Below are positions 8,543 through 18,697 of a DNA stretch of 64,000 nt, in pieces. Origin of the DNA: Nannocystis pusilla (lineage in GTDB: Bacteria > Myxococcota_A > Polyangia > Nannocystales > Nannocystaceae); assembly GCF_020073745.1 (NCBI RefSeq), contig NZ_JAIRAU010000008.1, positions 186,001-250,000 on the forward strand, read 5' to 3'. The notes beneath the pieces were generated by a model, which had not been told where the DNA came from, did not search any database, and saw nothing but the letters and a program-made list of their open reading frames with translations. The position numbers were made by a program, and so were the translations under genes. How positions within the stretch are numbered: position 1 is the stretch's first letter; each line of letters opens with the position of its first letter.

Positions 8543-9994
8543 ATGACGACCCCGTCCGACCTGCCCGACCCGCGCGTCGCTGCCGTCAACGACGCCCCCG
8601 TGCGCGCGGGCGGCGACTACGTCCTCTACTGGATGATCGCCTATCGCCGCACCACCGGCAACCACAGCCTCGACCGGGCGCTCCGCTGGGCCCGCGAATT
8701 GGCCCGCCCGCTCCTCGTGCTCGAGCCGCTGCGCTGCGACTACCCGTGGGCCTCCGACCGCCTGCACGCGTTCGTCCTCGCCGGCATGCGCGACAACCAG
8801 CGCCGCTGCCAGCAGGCCGGCGTCGCCTACTATCCATACGTCGAGCCGGGCAAGCGGGCCGGCGCCGGCCTGCTCGCCGCCCTCGCCGCGCGCGCCTGCG
8901 TGGTCGTCACCGACGATTGGCCGTGCCTCTTCCTCCCGCGCATGGTCGCCGCCGCCGGCGCGCAGCTCGACGTCCGCCTCGAGAAGGTCGACGGCAACGG
9001 CCTCCTGCCGGTCCGCGCCGCCGGCCGCGTGTTCCCGACCGCCTTCGCCTTCCGCCGCTACCTGCAATCCACATTATCAAAGCATGTCGACGAGGGGCCG
9101 CGGGCCGACCCGTTCGCGCGCCTGCGACTGCCGTCATTGCCCGCGCTTCCGACGAGCGTCACCCGCCGCTGGCCCGCCGTCATTCCGGACGACTTTTCCC
9201 AATTACCCATCGATCACCACGTCGCCCCCGCCGGCCGCGGCGGCAGCGTCGCCGCCCGCGAGCGCCTGGCCGCGTTCGTCGCCGACACCTTGCCCGCCTA
9301 CGAGACCAGCCACAACACCCTCGACGCCCACGGCACCAGCGGCCTCTCGCCCTACCTGCACTTCGGCCACGTCGGCGCCCACGAGGTGTTCGACGCCGTC
9401 ATGCGCCCGGCCGGCTGGAGCCCCGGGCGGCTCAACAAGAAGGCCGGCGGCCACCGCCACGGCTTCTGGGGCGTCGCCCCCGACACCGAGGCTTTCCTCG
9501 ATCAGCTCGTCACCTGGCGCGAGCTCGGCTTCAACATGTGCGCCCACCGCGACGACTACGCCGAATACGACAGCCTGCCGGGCTGGGCCCGCCAGACCCT
9601 CGCCGACCACGCCGGCGACGCGCGCCCGCACCTCTACAGCGTCGAGCAGCTCGAGCGGGCCGCCACCGCCGACCCGCTATGGAACGCCGCCCAGACCCAG
9701 CTGCTGCGCGACGGCGTCATCACCAATTATCTGCGCATGCTGTGGGGCAAGAAGGTCCTCGAGTGGAGCCCGAGCCCGCAGCAGGCGCTGGCCCGCCTGC
9801 TCCGCCTCAACGACAAATACGCCCTCGACGGCCGCGACCCCAACTCGTACAGCAACATCCTGTGGATCTTCGGCCGCTACGACCGCCCCTGGGGCCCCGA
9901 GCGGCCGGTCTACGGCAAGGTCCGCTACATGAGCAGCGACAACACCGCGCGCAAGATGCCGACTCGCGACTACCTGCGGCGCTACGGCGCCTGA
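8543..9994 (+). CDS. Class II cyclobutane pyrimidine dimer photolyase
   Basis: The 483-residue product from the ATG at 8543 is a class II CPD photolyase, which repairs UV-induced pyrimidine dimers using FADH- and blue light. The N-terminal Rossmann-like domain begins at VLYWMIAYRRT (about 28-38). The C-terminal FAD domain carries the class II signature MLWGKKVLEWS, LNDKYALDGRDPNSYSNI and FGRYDRPWGPERPVYGKVRYM (about 395-470). Length fits the class. An alternative in-frame ATG at 8504 overlaps the palindrome upstream; the later start matches family N-termini better. It follows the DUF2236 gene by 185 bp, with hairpins between, so it is probably a separate transcription unit. A convergent hairpin follows. 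Confidence 0.93.
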   Translation: MTTPSDLPDPRVAAVNDAPVRAGGDYVLYWMIAYRRTTGNHSLDRALRWARELARPLLVLEPLRCDYPWASDRLHAFVLAGMRDNQRRCQQAGVAYYPYVEPGKRAGAGLLAALAARACVVVTDDWPCLFLPRMVAAAGAQLDVRLEKVDGNGLLPVRAAGRVFPTAFAFRRYLQSTLSKHVDEGPRADPFARLRLPSLPALPTSVTRRWPAVIPDDFSQLPIDHHVAPAGRGGSVAARERLAAFVADTLPAYETSHNTLDAHGTSGLSPYLHFGHVGAHEVFDAVMRPAGWSPGRLNKKAGGHRHGFWGVAPDTEAFLDQLVTWRELGFNMCAHRDDYAEYDSLPGWARQTLADHAGDARPHLYSVEQLERAATADPLWNAAQTQLLRDGVITNYLRMLWGKKVLEWSPSPQQALARLLRLNDKYALDGRDPNSYSNILWIFGRYDRPWGPERPVYGKVRYMSSDNTARKMPTRDYLRRYGA

Positions 9995-10013
9995 TCGCCG
10001 GCTCGCGCATGTT

Positions 10014-10047
10014 TGAAGAGACATGTCCGCTTCGACATGCCTCTTCA
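10014..10047. terminator. Hairpin between convergent genes
   Basis: TGAAGAG (10014-10020) and CATGTC (10022-10027) pair with GACATG (10034-10039) and CTCTTCA (10041-10047), with a single A/C mismatch and a 6-base loop. It sits 20 bp after the photolyase stop and 75 bp from the stop of the converging lipoprotein gene, so it can serve both. The core is the CATGTC motif of the dispersed palindrome family. Confidence 0.65.
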
Positions 10048-10121
10048 CTCATGCGGTGACGCGCCATCCCGCTCGATGGATCACGCCCCATCGGTTCGCG
10101 CGATGGGGCGAGCGCGAGCGG

Positions 10122-12965
10122 TCACCGCGGGCACTCGAGGAACAGCAGCCGGCGCGAGTCGAGCTGCTCGTACTGCGTCTGCAGGCGGACGTAGGTGAGC
10201 GCCAGCTTGCCGTTCTTGTACGCGAGCCGCGGGCTGTGGCCGGCGGGGGTCGGCTCGAAGGTGCCGCGGATCGTCCCGTCGTGGGCGACGTTCCACACGC
10301 GGGCGTGCACGGTGCGGAAGTCGTCGGGGATCTTATGGAGAGCCCCGGGGACGCTGCTGGCGGCGATGGCGTAGCCGTCGTCGGTCGGGATGATCGTCGG
10401 CTCGTGGTACATCTCGGTCCCCCCGAGCAGGCTCTTGTCCTGGCCGGTCCAGCCGGCGCCCGGGGACAGCGTGTTGGTGTGGAAGACCGAGCCCTGCATT
10501 GCCGTGTACGGGACCGACGTCGCGAAGTAGGAGGTGCCCTGGCGCCAGAGCATCGCGCTCGGGCTGTATCCGCCGTACGCTCCCTCCGCGATTTTGATCG
10601 GTGCGCCCACCGCCTGATTGGCGACGAGGTCGAGCTCCTGCATGTAGAGTCCACTCCAATAGTAGATCGCGAGGCCCTTCTTGCACGTGGCGTCGCAGGC
10701 GACCGCGCTGTGGGTCCAACCGGAATCGACCGAGACCGTCTTGGCGAGGAACTTGCCGTCGACCGCGCTGTACACATAGACTGCGGGCCCGTCGAGGTTG
10801 ACGGCGTCGTAGTGACCCAGGACGAACACCTTGTCGTCGACCACGCGGAGCTGCGAAACGACGCCGCTGTAGCTTCGGCCGGGCCGGTGCTCGCCGCTGC
10901 CGACCCACACCAGCTCTCCCGCCGGGGTGATCGCCACCGGCGTGTTGCGAATGTTGCCGGACTTGCCCTGCGGATGGATGAAGATGTAGCGCTGGCGGAC
11001 GTGGTCCCAGCCGAGGTCGCCGACCATCTGGCAGGTGTAATGGTCGCTCGGGGTCGACATCGCGATGTCGACGGGCGGCGCGACGAGCTGGCCGGATGCG
11101 TCGCGGCGCTCCCAGTGGATGTTGCAGGTATCGGCCGGACCAGGCCGGGCGTTGGCGAGCACGAGCTCGTCACGCCACGTCATCGCAGTCGGCGGGTACT
11201 CGACGGGGCCGCCGCCGTTGAACTGCTCGAGGATGATCGGCTCGCTGGCCTGGAGGTCCGCGCAATCGAGCGAGCCCGTCGGCTTCAAGCAGGTCGACGA
11301 GCAGCCGTCGCCGTCGACCAGGTTGCCGTCGTCGCACTCCTCGCCGGGGCCCTCTTCGCCGTCGCCGCAGACGTTGGCCGTGCAATTGGCCTTGCACGCC
11401 GCGCCGGGCCCGTTGCCGGCGCCGAGGTCGCACTGCTCGACGCCCTGATGAACGAAGCCGTCGCCGCAGGCCGCCGGCACGCAGGTGGCCAGGCAGGCAT
11501 CGGTGCTCGAGGCGTTGCCGTCGTCGCAGCTCTCGCCGGGACCGACGTGGCCGTCGCCGCAGACGGGTAGCAGGCAGGCGAGGGTACAGGCGCCGGCGTT
11601 GCTGTTGCTCGCACCGAGGTCGCACTGCTCGCCGGGCTGGACGAAGCCGTCGCCGCAGGTCGCGAGCTTGCAGACATTGGTGCAGCCGTCGTCGTTGCTC
11701 GCGTTGCCGTCGTCGCAGGCCTCGCCCGGGCCCTTGTCGCCGTCGCCGCAGACGTTGAGCTTGCACAGGGCGTTGCAGGCCTTGCCGGGGCCGTTGTTCG
11801 CGCCGTCGTCGCACTGCTCGGCCTGCGCGTGGACGAGGCCGTCGCCGCAAGCCGCGGACTTGCAGGCGAGCGTGCACGCGCCGCTGTCGCTGTTGGCCCC
11901 GCCCTGGTCGCACTGCTCGGCGAGGCTCGGCTGCAGCAGGCCATCGCCGCACGCCGGGAACTTGCAGGCGTCGGTGCAGCCGTCGTCGTCGTCGCCGTCC
12001 TGGCCGTCGTCGCACTGCTCGCCGGCGTCGACGACGTCGTTGCCGCATTCCTCGAGCTGACAGGTCGCGCTGCAGCCGTCGCCGGGCGCGAGGTTGCCGT
12101 CGTCGCACGCTTCCGCGGGGCCCTGATCGCCGTCGCCGCAGACGTTGAGCTGGCACAGGGCGTTGCAGGCCTTGCCGGCGCCGTTGTCGACCCCGTTGTC
12201 GCACTGCTCGCCGCCGCTCCACACGTGGCCGTCGCCGCAGATCGCCGTCTGACAGGAGGTCGTGCACGCGGCGTCGTCGGCGTTGCCCGGGCCGTCGTCA
12301 CACTGCTCGCCGGCGCCGGGCTGGACGAAGCCGTCGCTGCAGGTCGCCTCGGTGCAGGCGGCGGTGCAGTCGTCGGTGTCGTCGGCGTCGCCGTCGTCGC
12401 ACTGCTCGGTCGGCGCGACGACACCGTCGCCGCACGACGCCGGCGCGCACGCGTTCGTACAGTTGTCGCCGTCGACGTCGTTCCCGTCGTCGCAGCCCTC
12501 GCCGGGGCCGACAAGGCCGTCGCCGCAGACGTTGTGCTTGCAATCACCGGTGCAGCTGTTGCCGCCGCCGTTGTCGGCCCCATCGTCGCACTGCTCGCCG
12601 GGACCGACGACCCCGTCACCGCAGGCCGCCGGCTGGCAGCTGTCACTGCACGGCTGCCCGGACCCGTTGTCCGGGCCGTCGTCGCAGCCCTCGCCGGGAT
12701 CGACGACGCCGTTGCCACACGCCGGCTCGGGACCGGTGGTGTCGACGGGGCCGGTGGTGGTATCGGAGGGGTCGCTCGGGCCCGTGGTCGGGAGAGATGT
12801 CGTCGGTTCCCCGCTCGAGCTCGCGTCGGCGCTCGACATCGAGGACGTCGCGGCGGTGTCGGTCGCGTCTGGATCGACGCCTCCCGTGCTCGTCGCGGTC
12901 GAATCCGGACAGCCCATCAGCAGCAGGGTCGTCATCGACCCGAGAGTCAGCGAGAGTTTCTTCAT
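10122..12965 (-). CDS. Large lipoprotein with 15 DUF4215 Cys-rich repeats
   Basis: The 947-residue product has a lipoprotein signal (LLLMGC), a Ser/Thr/Asp-rich linker, then about 15 consecutive DUF4215 (myxococcus cysteine-rich) repeats from about residue 80 to 570. Each begins with CGDG or CGNG and has an ECDDGN-like motif with four to six Cys, likely disulfide-bonded and Ca2+-binding. The C-terminal 370 residues repeat WHI/VYVY/GGYSPS-like strands that look like a beta-propeller. Such proteins are surface-exposed adhesion or matrix proteins in Nannocystaceae; the exact role is unknown. It stands alone on the minus strand. A second protein with the same repeats but a different C-terminus is at 57500-58981. 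Confidence 0.88.
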   Translation of the reverse strand: MKKLSLTLGSMTTLLLMGCPDSTATSTGGVDPDATDTAATSSMSSADASSSGEPTTSLPTTGPSDPSDTTTGPVDTTGPEPACGNGVVDPGEGCDDGPDNGSGQPCSDSCQPAACGDGVVGPGEQCDDGADNGGGNSCTGDCKHNVCGDGLVGPGEGCDDGNDVDGDNCTNACAPASCGDGVVAPTEQCDDGDADDTDDCTAACTEATCSDGFVQPGAGEQCDDGPGNADDAACTTSCQTAICGDGHVWSGGEQCDNGVDNGAGKACNALCQLNVCGDGDQGPAEACDDGNLAPGDGCSATCQLEECGNDVVDAGEQCDDGQDGDDDDGCTDACKFPACGDGLLQPSLAEQCDQGGANSDSGACTLACKSAACGDGLVHAQAEQCDDGANNGPGKACNALCKLNVCGDGDKGPGEACDDGNASNDDGCTNVCKLATCGDGFVQPGEQCDLGASNSNAGACTLACLLPVCGDGHVGPGESCDDGNASSTDACLATCVPAACGDGFVHQGVEQCDLGAGNGPGAACKANCTANVCGDGEEGPGEECDDGNLVDGDGCSSTCLKPTGSLDCADLQASEPIILEQFNGGGPVEYPPTAMTWRDELVLANARPGPADTCNIHWERRDASGQLVAPPVDIAMSTPSDHYTCQMVGDLGWDHVRQRYIFIHPQGKSGNIRNTPVAITPAGELVWVGSGEHRPGRSYSGVVSQLRVVDDKVFVLGHYDAVNLDGPAVYVYSAVDGKFLAKTVSVDSGWTHSAVACDATCKKGLAIYYWSGLYMQELDLVANQAVGAPIKIAEGAYGGYSPSAMLWRQGTSYFATSVPYTAMQGSVFHTNTLSPGAGWTGQDKSLLGGTEMYHEPTIIPTDDGYAIAASSVPGALHKIPDDFRTVHARVWNVAHDGTIRGTFEPTPAGHSPRLAYKNGKLALTYVRLQTQYEQLDSRRLLFLECPR

Positions 12966-13263
12966 GGTGGACGACTTTCCCGTGTGCAGGGGGAGCGGCC
13001 TCGGTTAAGTCGTCGGACCCCACGGGTTGATCCCGACTTTTTTAAAAAAAAGAGTGAGCGCCGGGACGCCGCTCGCACATGTAGGAGGCGAGCGCGAGCG
13101 CGAGCGCCGCGTCGCTCGGCATGGTTTCCGTGGAGGCCGTGTCGACGGCGACCCGCTCAGCCCGCGCTCCGACTTCGGAACAGAGACTCCGCGCAACGCT
13201 CTCGCTCTCTCGTCATTTCCTTTCGACTACTATCCAAACATCAGGCCCCTCGACCGCCTGCGT

Positions 13264-16200
13264 TCATCGCCGTCCTGCGATCAACCTGACGCTGCTTCCA
13301 CGCGCGAGATCGAGGCGCAGCTCCGTCCCCACCGGCACACGTGTCAGGGCCTCGAAGCGGTGCACGTGATCGCCGGTGACGTCGTGCCCGTCGACCGCCA
13401 TGATCGCATCACCGACTCGCAGCCCGGCACGCGCCGCTGGGCCGTCCGGTTGCACGGACGCGACTGTCGGCCGCCGCGCCTCCGGAGCCTCCGTCGAGTC
13501 CTCCCGCTGGATCGTCATCCCCAGCTCCGCGGCCGGGTCGCCGGCCTGCAGGCGACGTCGCGGCACCCGGAGCGGCGCCAGCTCGACCGCGCCGCTGCCC
13601 GCGATCGCCGCTCGCGTCCAGATGGTCTCGTGGTCGCTCGTCGCTCCGAAGGCCCCGGCCGTGACGATGACCGTCGCACGGCCGACCGGCACGCCCGTAA
13701 CTTCGAAGCGGCCCTCCGCGTCCGAGACCGCGCGCTCGTCGACATGGTCTGCCGAGCTGATGAACGCCTCTTTTCCCTCTGCGCCGAACTTCACGCGCAT
13801 CCCCGGCACCGGCTCGCCGGTGTCGAGGTCGAGCACACGTCCACGGACGGTCACGCGACCCGCGAGGGCGACCTCGACCTGTCCGCGCTCGCCCGCTGCC
13901 AGCGCGACCTCGGCCGTGCCCGCGCCCTCGGGCGCTTCGACTGCGACCACGAACTTTCCGGCCGGCACCTGCGGGAACGAGAAGGTCCCGTCCGTGCGGA
14001 AGAAGCTGGCGCGTAATTCGTAGCCGGTCGCCGGATCGCGGAGCTCCACCGAGAACCGCTCCGGCCCGACGCCACCGGGCAAGCGCACGCGCCCGACCAG
14101 CGACCCCGGCGCGGCGATCTTCACGAGGACCTCGCTGCCGAGCGCCACGCGCTCGAGGACCCCTTCGCCGCCGCCGCGCCGGTGGGCCACCAGCGTGTAT
14201 GTCCCATCGGGCAGCTCACCGAATTCGAAGCGCCCGTCGAGGTCGGTCATCCGTGGCCGCAGGCCGCGGTCCATGCTCCATCGCATGTCGCGCAATGCGC
14301 TCCCCGGCGGCCCCTCCTCCGGCTCGCGCAACACCTCGACAAAAACGTCCGTCAGCGCTTCACCGTCACCATCGACGACCCGCCCGGAGATCTTCCCGTC
14401 CTGGGCCTCGGCGACGAGGTTCAGGACGGCGACCTCGCCGGTCTCGACCTCGACGCGCGGCTCTGCGTCGCCCTCTCCGCTCTGCACGCGCATCGGCTGA
14501 TAGCTCCTGCTCACGCTCGCCTGGTATGCGCCGGCGGCCACGCCCGTGAGGCGAAAGCTCCCGTCGTCGAGGCTGGTCGTCTGCACGTACGTCGACCCGC
14601 GCAGCAAGACTCGCGCGCCGGGGACGGCCCGGCCCCGGGCGTCGCGGATCGTGCCACGGACCTCGCCGGCCGCCGGAAGCTCGATGCGGATGTCCTCGAG
14701 GTCATGCCCTTCACGAACCTCGATCTCGGGTCCGTCACGCAGCTGCGGCGGGTCACCTCCATACACGCGCAACTGATAGCGCCCCGGCAGCAGCCCCACG
14801 ATTTCGAACTGTCCGTCGCCGCCGGCCCGCGCGCTCCCGCTGGTCGACTGCGCCTTCGGACGGCTTGGGTCGAGCTGTGGGCTCGCCATGACCGTCAGCG
14901 CCGTGACGGGCTCCCGGGTCGCTGCGACGACCGAGCCGCGAAGCGCCTGGCCCCGTCGCACCTCCCACCGTTGCTCGCGCAGGCTGCGGTCGACGATCGC
15001 CAGGGGCGAGTAGCTCGGATTTGGCACAAACCCCTCGCATCGGACGTCGACCGCGTAATTCCCGGGCAGCAGCCCACGCGCCCTCACCCGCCCGTCGGGC
15101 GCGATCTTCACGCGGCGCTGGCCTTGTGGGTCCGAGAGCGTGACCGAGCCGCGATCGCACGTGTCCCCGCCGGCGACCACGACTGTCCCTTCGACCAGGA
15201 AAGCCGGGTGCATGCGGATCTCCACCGGCGCCGATGTCTCGGCGAGGCCGAGCATCACCAGCCCCTCCGACGCGCCGTATCCCTCGTCGTCCAGCGCCCG
15301 CGCTTTGTACGTGCCGGGCCGCAGCGCGTCGATCCTGAAGTTGCCGGACGCGTCGGTGAACGTGGATCCCTGGCGGCCCCCGCCGCCGCCGTCGAGCGCA
15401 CTCACCTCGGCGCCCGCGACCGGCGAGCCATCGTCGGCGCGCACCACTCGGCCCAGGAACACCGACTCCGGCGTCATGAGGACCTCGAGCGTCAGTCCCG
15501 GTGCGCGCCCGCCGGTCTGCATGTCCGCGTAGCCCTCCGCCGTCGCCGTGACCAGCACCTCGCCCGGCGGGACCCACAGCGAGAACGCTCCATCCGCGCC
15601 CGAGCGTCCGGTCGCGTCGCCCGCCTCGACGATCGCCCCCTCGAGCTCTCCCCCGCTCAGGTCGCGCACGATCCCGACGAGCTCCACCCCGCCGGGCAGC
15701 AGCGTGATGTCGACGCCACGCTCTTCCTCTCCGAAGCGCGGCGAGACCAGCTCGCGCGAGAGAGCCCCTGCGCCGCGCCGGTGCGCCTGCGGGATGAAGT
15801 GTGGCGCGCCGGCGGTGACCCGATGCGGCACCGGCAGCAGGTCGTCCAGGCGGTACGAGCCGTCGGCCCGCGTGCTCGTGCAGGGCCTCGCGCGCCGCTC
15901 GGACGCGCCGAGCTCCTCCGAAGCCGACGCCCCGCACACCGTCGCGCCGGCGATCGGGCGACCCTCTCCATCGCGCACGTGCCCGGAGATGGCGGCCCGC
16001 TCCGCAGGGCGGGGGTCGAACGCCGCCGCCGCCGGTCCCTCGACGTGAGGCTGCGGGATGGGCTGTGACGCACCGAACCTCTCCGGGGTGAGCCCCGCCG
16101 GGGTCGGTTCGGCGAGCGCGAGCCAGCCGGCCGCGCCGAGGATGCCGGTGCTCGTCACGAGCACGAGTTTCGCGGCGATGCTCATGGAACTGCTCTCTCT

Positions 16201-16767
16201 CGCCACGCTCGCGGGTGGTGTCGCCGCGCCGGGAGGCGCGAGGAAGACCACGGCAGACCAGGCCGCGCGGCCTCCGAACCGCTCGTCCAGACGAGCGCGC
16301 AGCCGCTGGAGCGAGCGATGGAGGCGAGAACGGACCGTCGCCGCGGGGATGGCGAGCGCGCGGGCGATCTCGGCCGGGCTCTCGTCCTCGAAGAATCGTC
16401 GAACGACCAGCTTCCGGTCCTCGAGCGCGAGCTGCTCCATTTCGGCGAGGAGCACGCGGAGCAATTCCAGGCGCAGCAGCTCCCGGTCGGGCCCGGCGGC
16501 GGTCGTCGACGCGGACACGGCAGTCTGCTCGCGACGCTCGCGCCGACCATCCGCACGGCGCTTCATGCGAAAACGGTTGCGAAGGACCGTCGCCAGCCAT
16601 GGGCGCAGCGGCTGGTCGCTGTCGGCCGGTGGGTGCGACCATGCGGCCACGAGCGTGTCCTGCACGAGGTCGGCGGCATCCTCGACGTCTCGTACGAGAG
16701 CGGTGGCCAGGCGTTGCAGCCACTTCAGGTCCGCGAGGGCGGTGGCGGTCACTCCAGAGTGGGTCAT
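13264..16767 (-). CDS. Membrane-tethered ECF sigma factor with carboxypeptidase-regulatory repeats and PDZ domain
   Basis: One uninterrupted 1167-residue frame. Residues 10-70 are sigma-70 region 2 (DAADLVQDTLVAAW, RPWLATVLRNRF). Residues about 100-160 are region 4 with a clear helix-turn-helix (SPAEIARALAIPAATVRSRLHR). A single membrane span lies at about 200-219 (KLVLVTSTGILGAAGWLALA). Outside the membrane there are about nine beta-sandwich modules of the carboxypeptidase-regulatory type (G.V.D..G.P..GA.V, followed by DG.F....L.PG.Y), about residues 248-1060. A C-terminal PDZ domain (about 1080-1160; VQPDGPAARAGLRVGDAIMAVDG) ends the protein. The layout puts the polymerase-binding domain in the cytoplasm and the sensor domains in the periplasm without a separate anti-sigma gene. 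Release presumably needs proteolysis (inference). There is no partner gene within 230 bp. Confidence 0.9.
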   Translation of the reverse strand: MTHSGVTATALADLKWLQRLATALVRDVEDAADLVQDTLVAAWSHPPADSDQPLRPWLATVLRNRFRMKRRADGRRERREQTAVSASTTAAGPDRELLRLELLRVLLAEMEQLALEDRKLVVRRFFEDESPAEIARALAIPAATVRSRLHRSLQRLRARLDERFGGRAAWSAVVFLAPPGAATPPASVARESSSMSIAAKLVLVTSTGILGAAGWLALAEPTPAGLTPERFGASQPIPQPHVEGPAAAAFDPRPAERAAISGHVRDGEGRPIAGATVCGASASEELGASERRARPCTSTRADGSYRLDDLLPVPHRVTAGAPHFIPQAHRRGAGALSRELVSPRFGEEERGVDITLLPGGVELVGIVRDLSGGELEGAIVEAGDATGRSGADGAFSLWVPPGEVLVTATAEGYADMQTGGRAPGLTLEVLMTPESVFLGRVVRADDGSPVAGAEVSALDGGGGGRQGSTFTDASGNFRIDALRPGTYKARALDDEGYGASEGLVMLGLAETSAPVEIRMHPAFLVEGTVVVAGGDTCDRGSVTLSDPQGQRRVKIAPDGRVRARGLLPGNYAVDVRCEGFVPNPSYSPLAIVDRSLREQRWEVRRGQALRGSVVAATREPVTALTVMASPQLDPSRPKAQSTSGSARAGGDGQFEIVGLLPGRYQLRVYGGDPPQLRDGPEIEVREGHDLEDIRIELPAAGEVRGTIRDARGRAVPGARVLLRGSTYVQTTSLDDGSFRLTGVAAGAYQASVSRSYQPMRVQSGEGDAEPRVEVETGEVAVLNLVAEAQDGKISGRVVDGDGEALTDVFVEVLREPEEGPPGSALRDMRWSMDRGLRPRMTDLDGRFEFGELPDGTYTLVAHRRGGGEGVLERVALGSEVLVKIAAPGSLVGRVRLPGGVGPERFSVELRDPATGYELRASFFRTDGTFSFPQVPAGKFVVAVEAPEGAGTAEVALAAGERGQVEVALAGRVTVRGRVLDLDTGEPVPGMRVKFGAEGKEAFISSADHVDERAVSDAEGRFEVTGVPVGRATVIVTAGAFGATSDHETIWTRAAIAGSGAVELAPLRVPRRRLQAGDPAAELGMTIQREDSTEAPEARRPTVASVQPDGPAARAGLRVGDAIMAVDGHDVTGDHVHRFEALTRVPVGTELRLDLARGSSVRLIAGRR

Positions 16768-16999
16768 CGTTCACTGCCGACATGCCGCCGCGCAGGCGAG
16801 CGTTGCAAGGACGAGACGGAATTTCCGGCGCCTCCGAGCCCGGCCCCGGCGCGCGCACCCGTCATGCCGCGCGCGCCTGGCGTGCCCCGGCCCAGTCGCC
16901 ACCGATCTCCGAGGAGCGTTCATCCTCGATCTTCGCGCCTTCCACCTTCTCGGCCGGTCGCGCACTCGAGCTCCATCAAAGTCGGTGGCCGAGACTGCG

Positions 17000-18625
17000 T
17001 CAGCAGCCGGGCGCGAGGCCCTCGGGGCCGAGGCTCCACGTGCCCTTCAGGCTCGCCATCGGCAGACGCAGCGGGGACTCCCGCCGGGTGCGCCCGAAGT
17101 CGCTGGTCAGCCAGTAGAGGCTACGCGCGAGGCTGACGGCGAGGCAGCGCGGCGGTCTGGGTGCGAGCGAATACTCGTACTCCCAGCCGCCCTCGCTGCG
17201 CAGCATGGCCATGCCTCGCACCGGCAGCGGGAGCTGACCGGCGGGTCGCAGCCACTCGTCTTCGGCCACGAAGACGATCAGGCGGCCGTCGGCGTAGGCG
17301 AGCCCGTCGCCGCCCGGGCGCTCGTGTGAGCCGAGCACCAGGCCAATCGTCTGTCCGTCAGGCCATATGAGGTGATGGCGAACATCGTCGCCGTCGAGCG
17401 CGCCGAACTGCCAGCCGGACGGGCGCCGGCGGAAGATCCACCGCGCGTCGGGCACCTGGCCCTGAGAGCCGTCGCCATACTCGCCGGCGACGATCCATTC
17501 GGCCGTCAGAGAGCGGACCCACAGCCCCGGGAACTCGCCGCGGAACGGCGCGAGCGCGGCGGGCTCGAAGCGGCGGTCGGCAGCGATCGGTCGCGGACGC
17601 CCGCGCCGGCTGTTCGCGCCGCCGACGACCTTCCAGCGGCCCGCCGCGTCGAGGTGCCACACCTCGCGCCGGCGACCTGTCCATACGGCCAGCTCGATCG
17701 GGACGAACGCGTCGGCCAGATCGCCTGCGGCGTCGTCGTCCGCGGGTTCGTCGTCATCCCCGCCGAGGCGCAGGTTCGGCGCGGCCTCGTCGATCTCGAC
17801 CGGCGACGTCGTCCAGCAGCCGCGCCTCGACGCAGCTTCGACGCACAGCACGCTCGCCGTCGCGCTGCGCAGGTGGACGAGCCGCGACAGCGTCACCAAC
17901 TCCTCGTCGTCGATCGGGTAGCTCTCGACCGAGCTCTCGGCCGGCAGTTCGGCGAGCCACGCGCGCAGCTTCCGGGCCGTCGCCGCCGGACGGGCCGCAA
18001 AGCTCAGGCCGCGCCACGGGCCGTCGAGGCGCCGCTCGTCCTTCTCGAAGTCGGGATCGACGTCCCCCGCGAGGTTGCCGGCGAGCCGCTGCTTCGTCGC
18101 GGCCCAGCTCGCCTCGTCGAGGCGCGCGAGCGAGACCGTCAGCGAGTCACCGGAGGCCGGATCGACGCCCCAGAAGACCACGCGCTCACCGAGGACGGTG
18201 CGCCGCGTCGGGCCGGGGACATCGTCGGTCGCTCCGGGCACGAGGTCGTGCTCGGAGACGTGCCACGGCTCCCGCTGGACCACGCGCAGCGCCGGCGGGC
18301 AGGTGAACCCCTCGGGCGCCGGGTTGCGCGCCAACCAGACCGCGAGCGCGCGTTGCTCGTCGCTTGCGCCGCCGGGGATCGCGCAACGGCGCGGCGCTGC
18401 GTCCGCTGGCGGTTCGGTCGCGGCCACAGGCGCAGGTGTGGCCGTCACCTCGGGCCGATGCTCCGGTCGTTCTGGCACAAGCTGCAGCGGACTGGTACAG
18501 GTCGAGAGCAGTATTGCGAGCAAGGCGAACGACAGGTGAGCGGCGCGGGGCACCGCCGTTGAGCGTATCACGTCCGCGTCGTCCTTGACCGCGAGCGTCC
18601 CCCCTTCTCGCGGCCTGGAGAACAT
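17000..18625 (-). CDS. Hypothetical lipoprotein
   Basis: A 541-residue open frame with a hydrophobic stretch LSFALLAILLSTC and a lipobox-like Cys near residue 43. The ATG at 18625 leaves an unusually long n-region. A GTG at 18553, just before the hydrophobic segment, would give a more normal lipoprotein signal, though no strong ribosome site decides it. After a Pro/Ala/Thr-rich linker the rest is a mixed globular domain with no recognised family. It has many Trp/Arg/Asp residues and segments such as GRRREVWHLDAAGRWKVVGG that resemble propeller or beta-sandwich strands. It lies 232 bp upstream of the sigma-fusion gene on the same strand. Function unknown. Confidence 0.72.
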   Translation of the reverse strand: MFSRPREGGTLAVKDDADVIRSTAVPRAAHLSFALLAILLSTCTSPLQLVPERPEHRPEVTATPAPVAATEPPADAAPRRCAIPGGASDEQRALAVWLARNPAPEGFTCPPALRVVQREPWHVSEHDLVPGATDDVPGPTRRTVLGERVVFWGVDPASGDSLTVSLARLDEASWAATKQRLAGNLAGDVDPDFEKDERRLDGPWRGLSFAARPAATARKLRAWLAELPAESSVESYPIDDEELVTLSRLVHLRSATASVLCVEAASRRGCWTTSPVEIDEAAPNLRLGGDDDEPADDDAAGDLADAFVPIELAVWTGRRREVWHLDAAGRWKVVGGANSRRGRPRPIAADRRFEPAALAPFRGEFPGLWVRSLTAEWIVAGEYGDGSQGQVPDARWIFRRRPSGWQFGALDGDDVRHHLIWPDGQTIGLVLGSHERPGGDGLAYADGRLIVFVAEDEWLRPAGQLPLPVRGMAMLRSEGGWEYEYSLAPRPPRCLAVSLARSLYWLTSDFGRTRRESPLRLPMASLKGTWSLGPEGLAPGC

Positions 18626-18697
18626 CGGATGCCCCCGCCCACAGCACCCGCCAGATGCTGGCGGGCGAGGTGGAGGTGTCGGCCGGCGCGCCGACTG

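Noticed and set aside
13031..13056. T6/A8 tract as an intrinsic terminator for the sigma-fusion gene
   Set aside because: It lies over 200 bp past the stop and no GC-rich stem precedes the T-run in the minus-strand direction.
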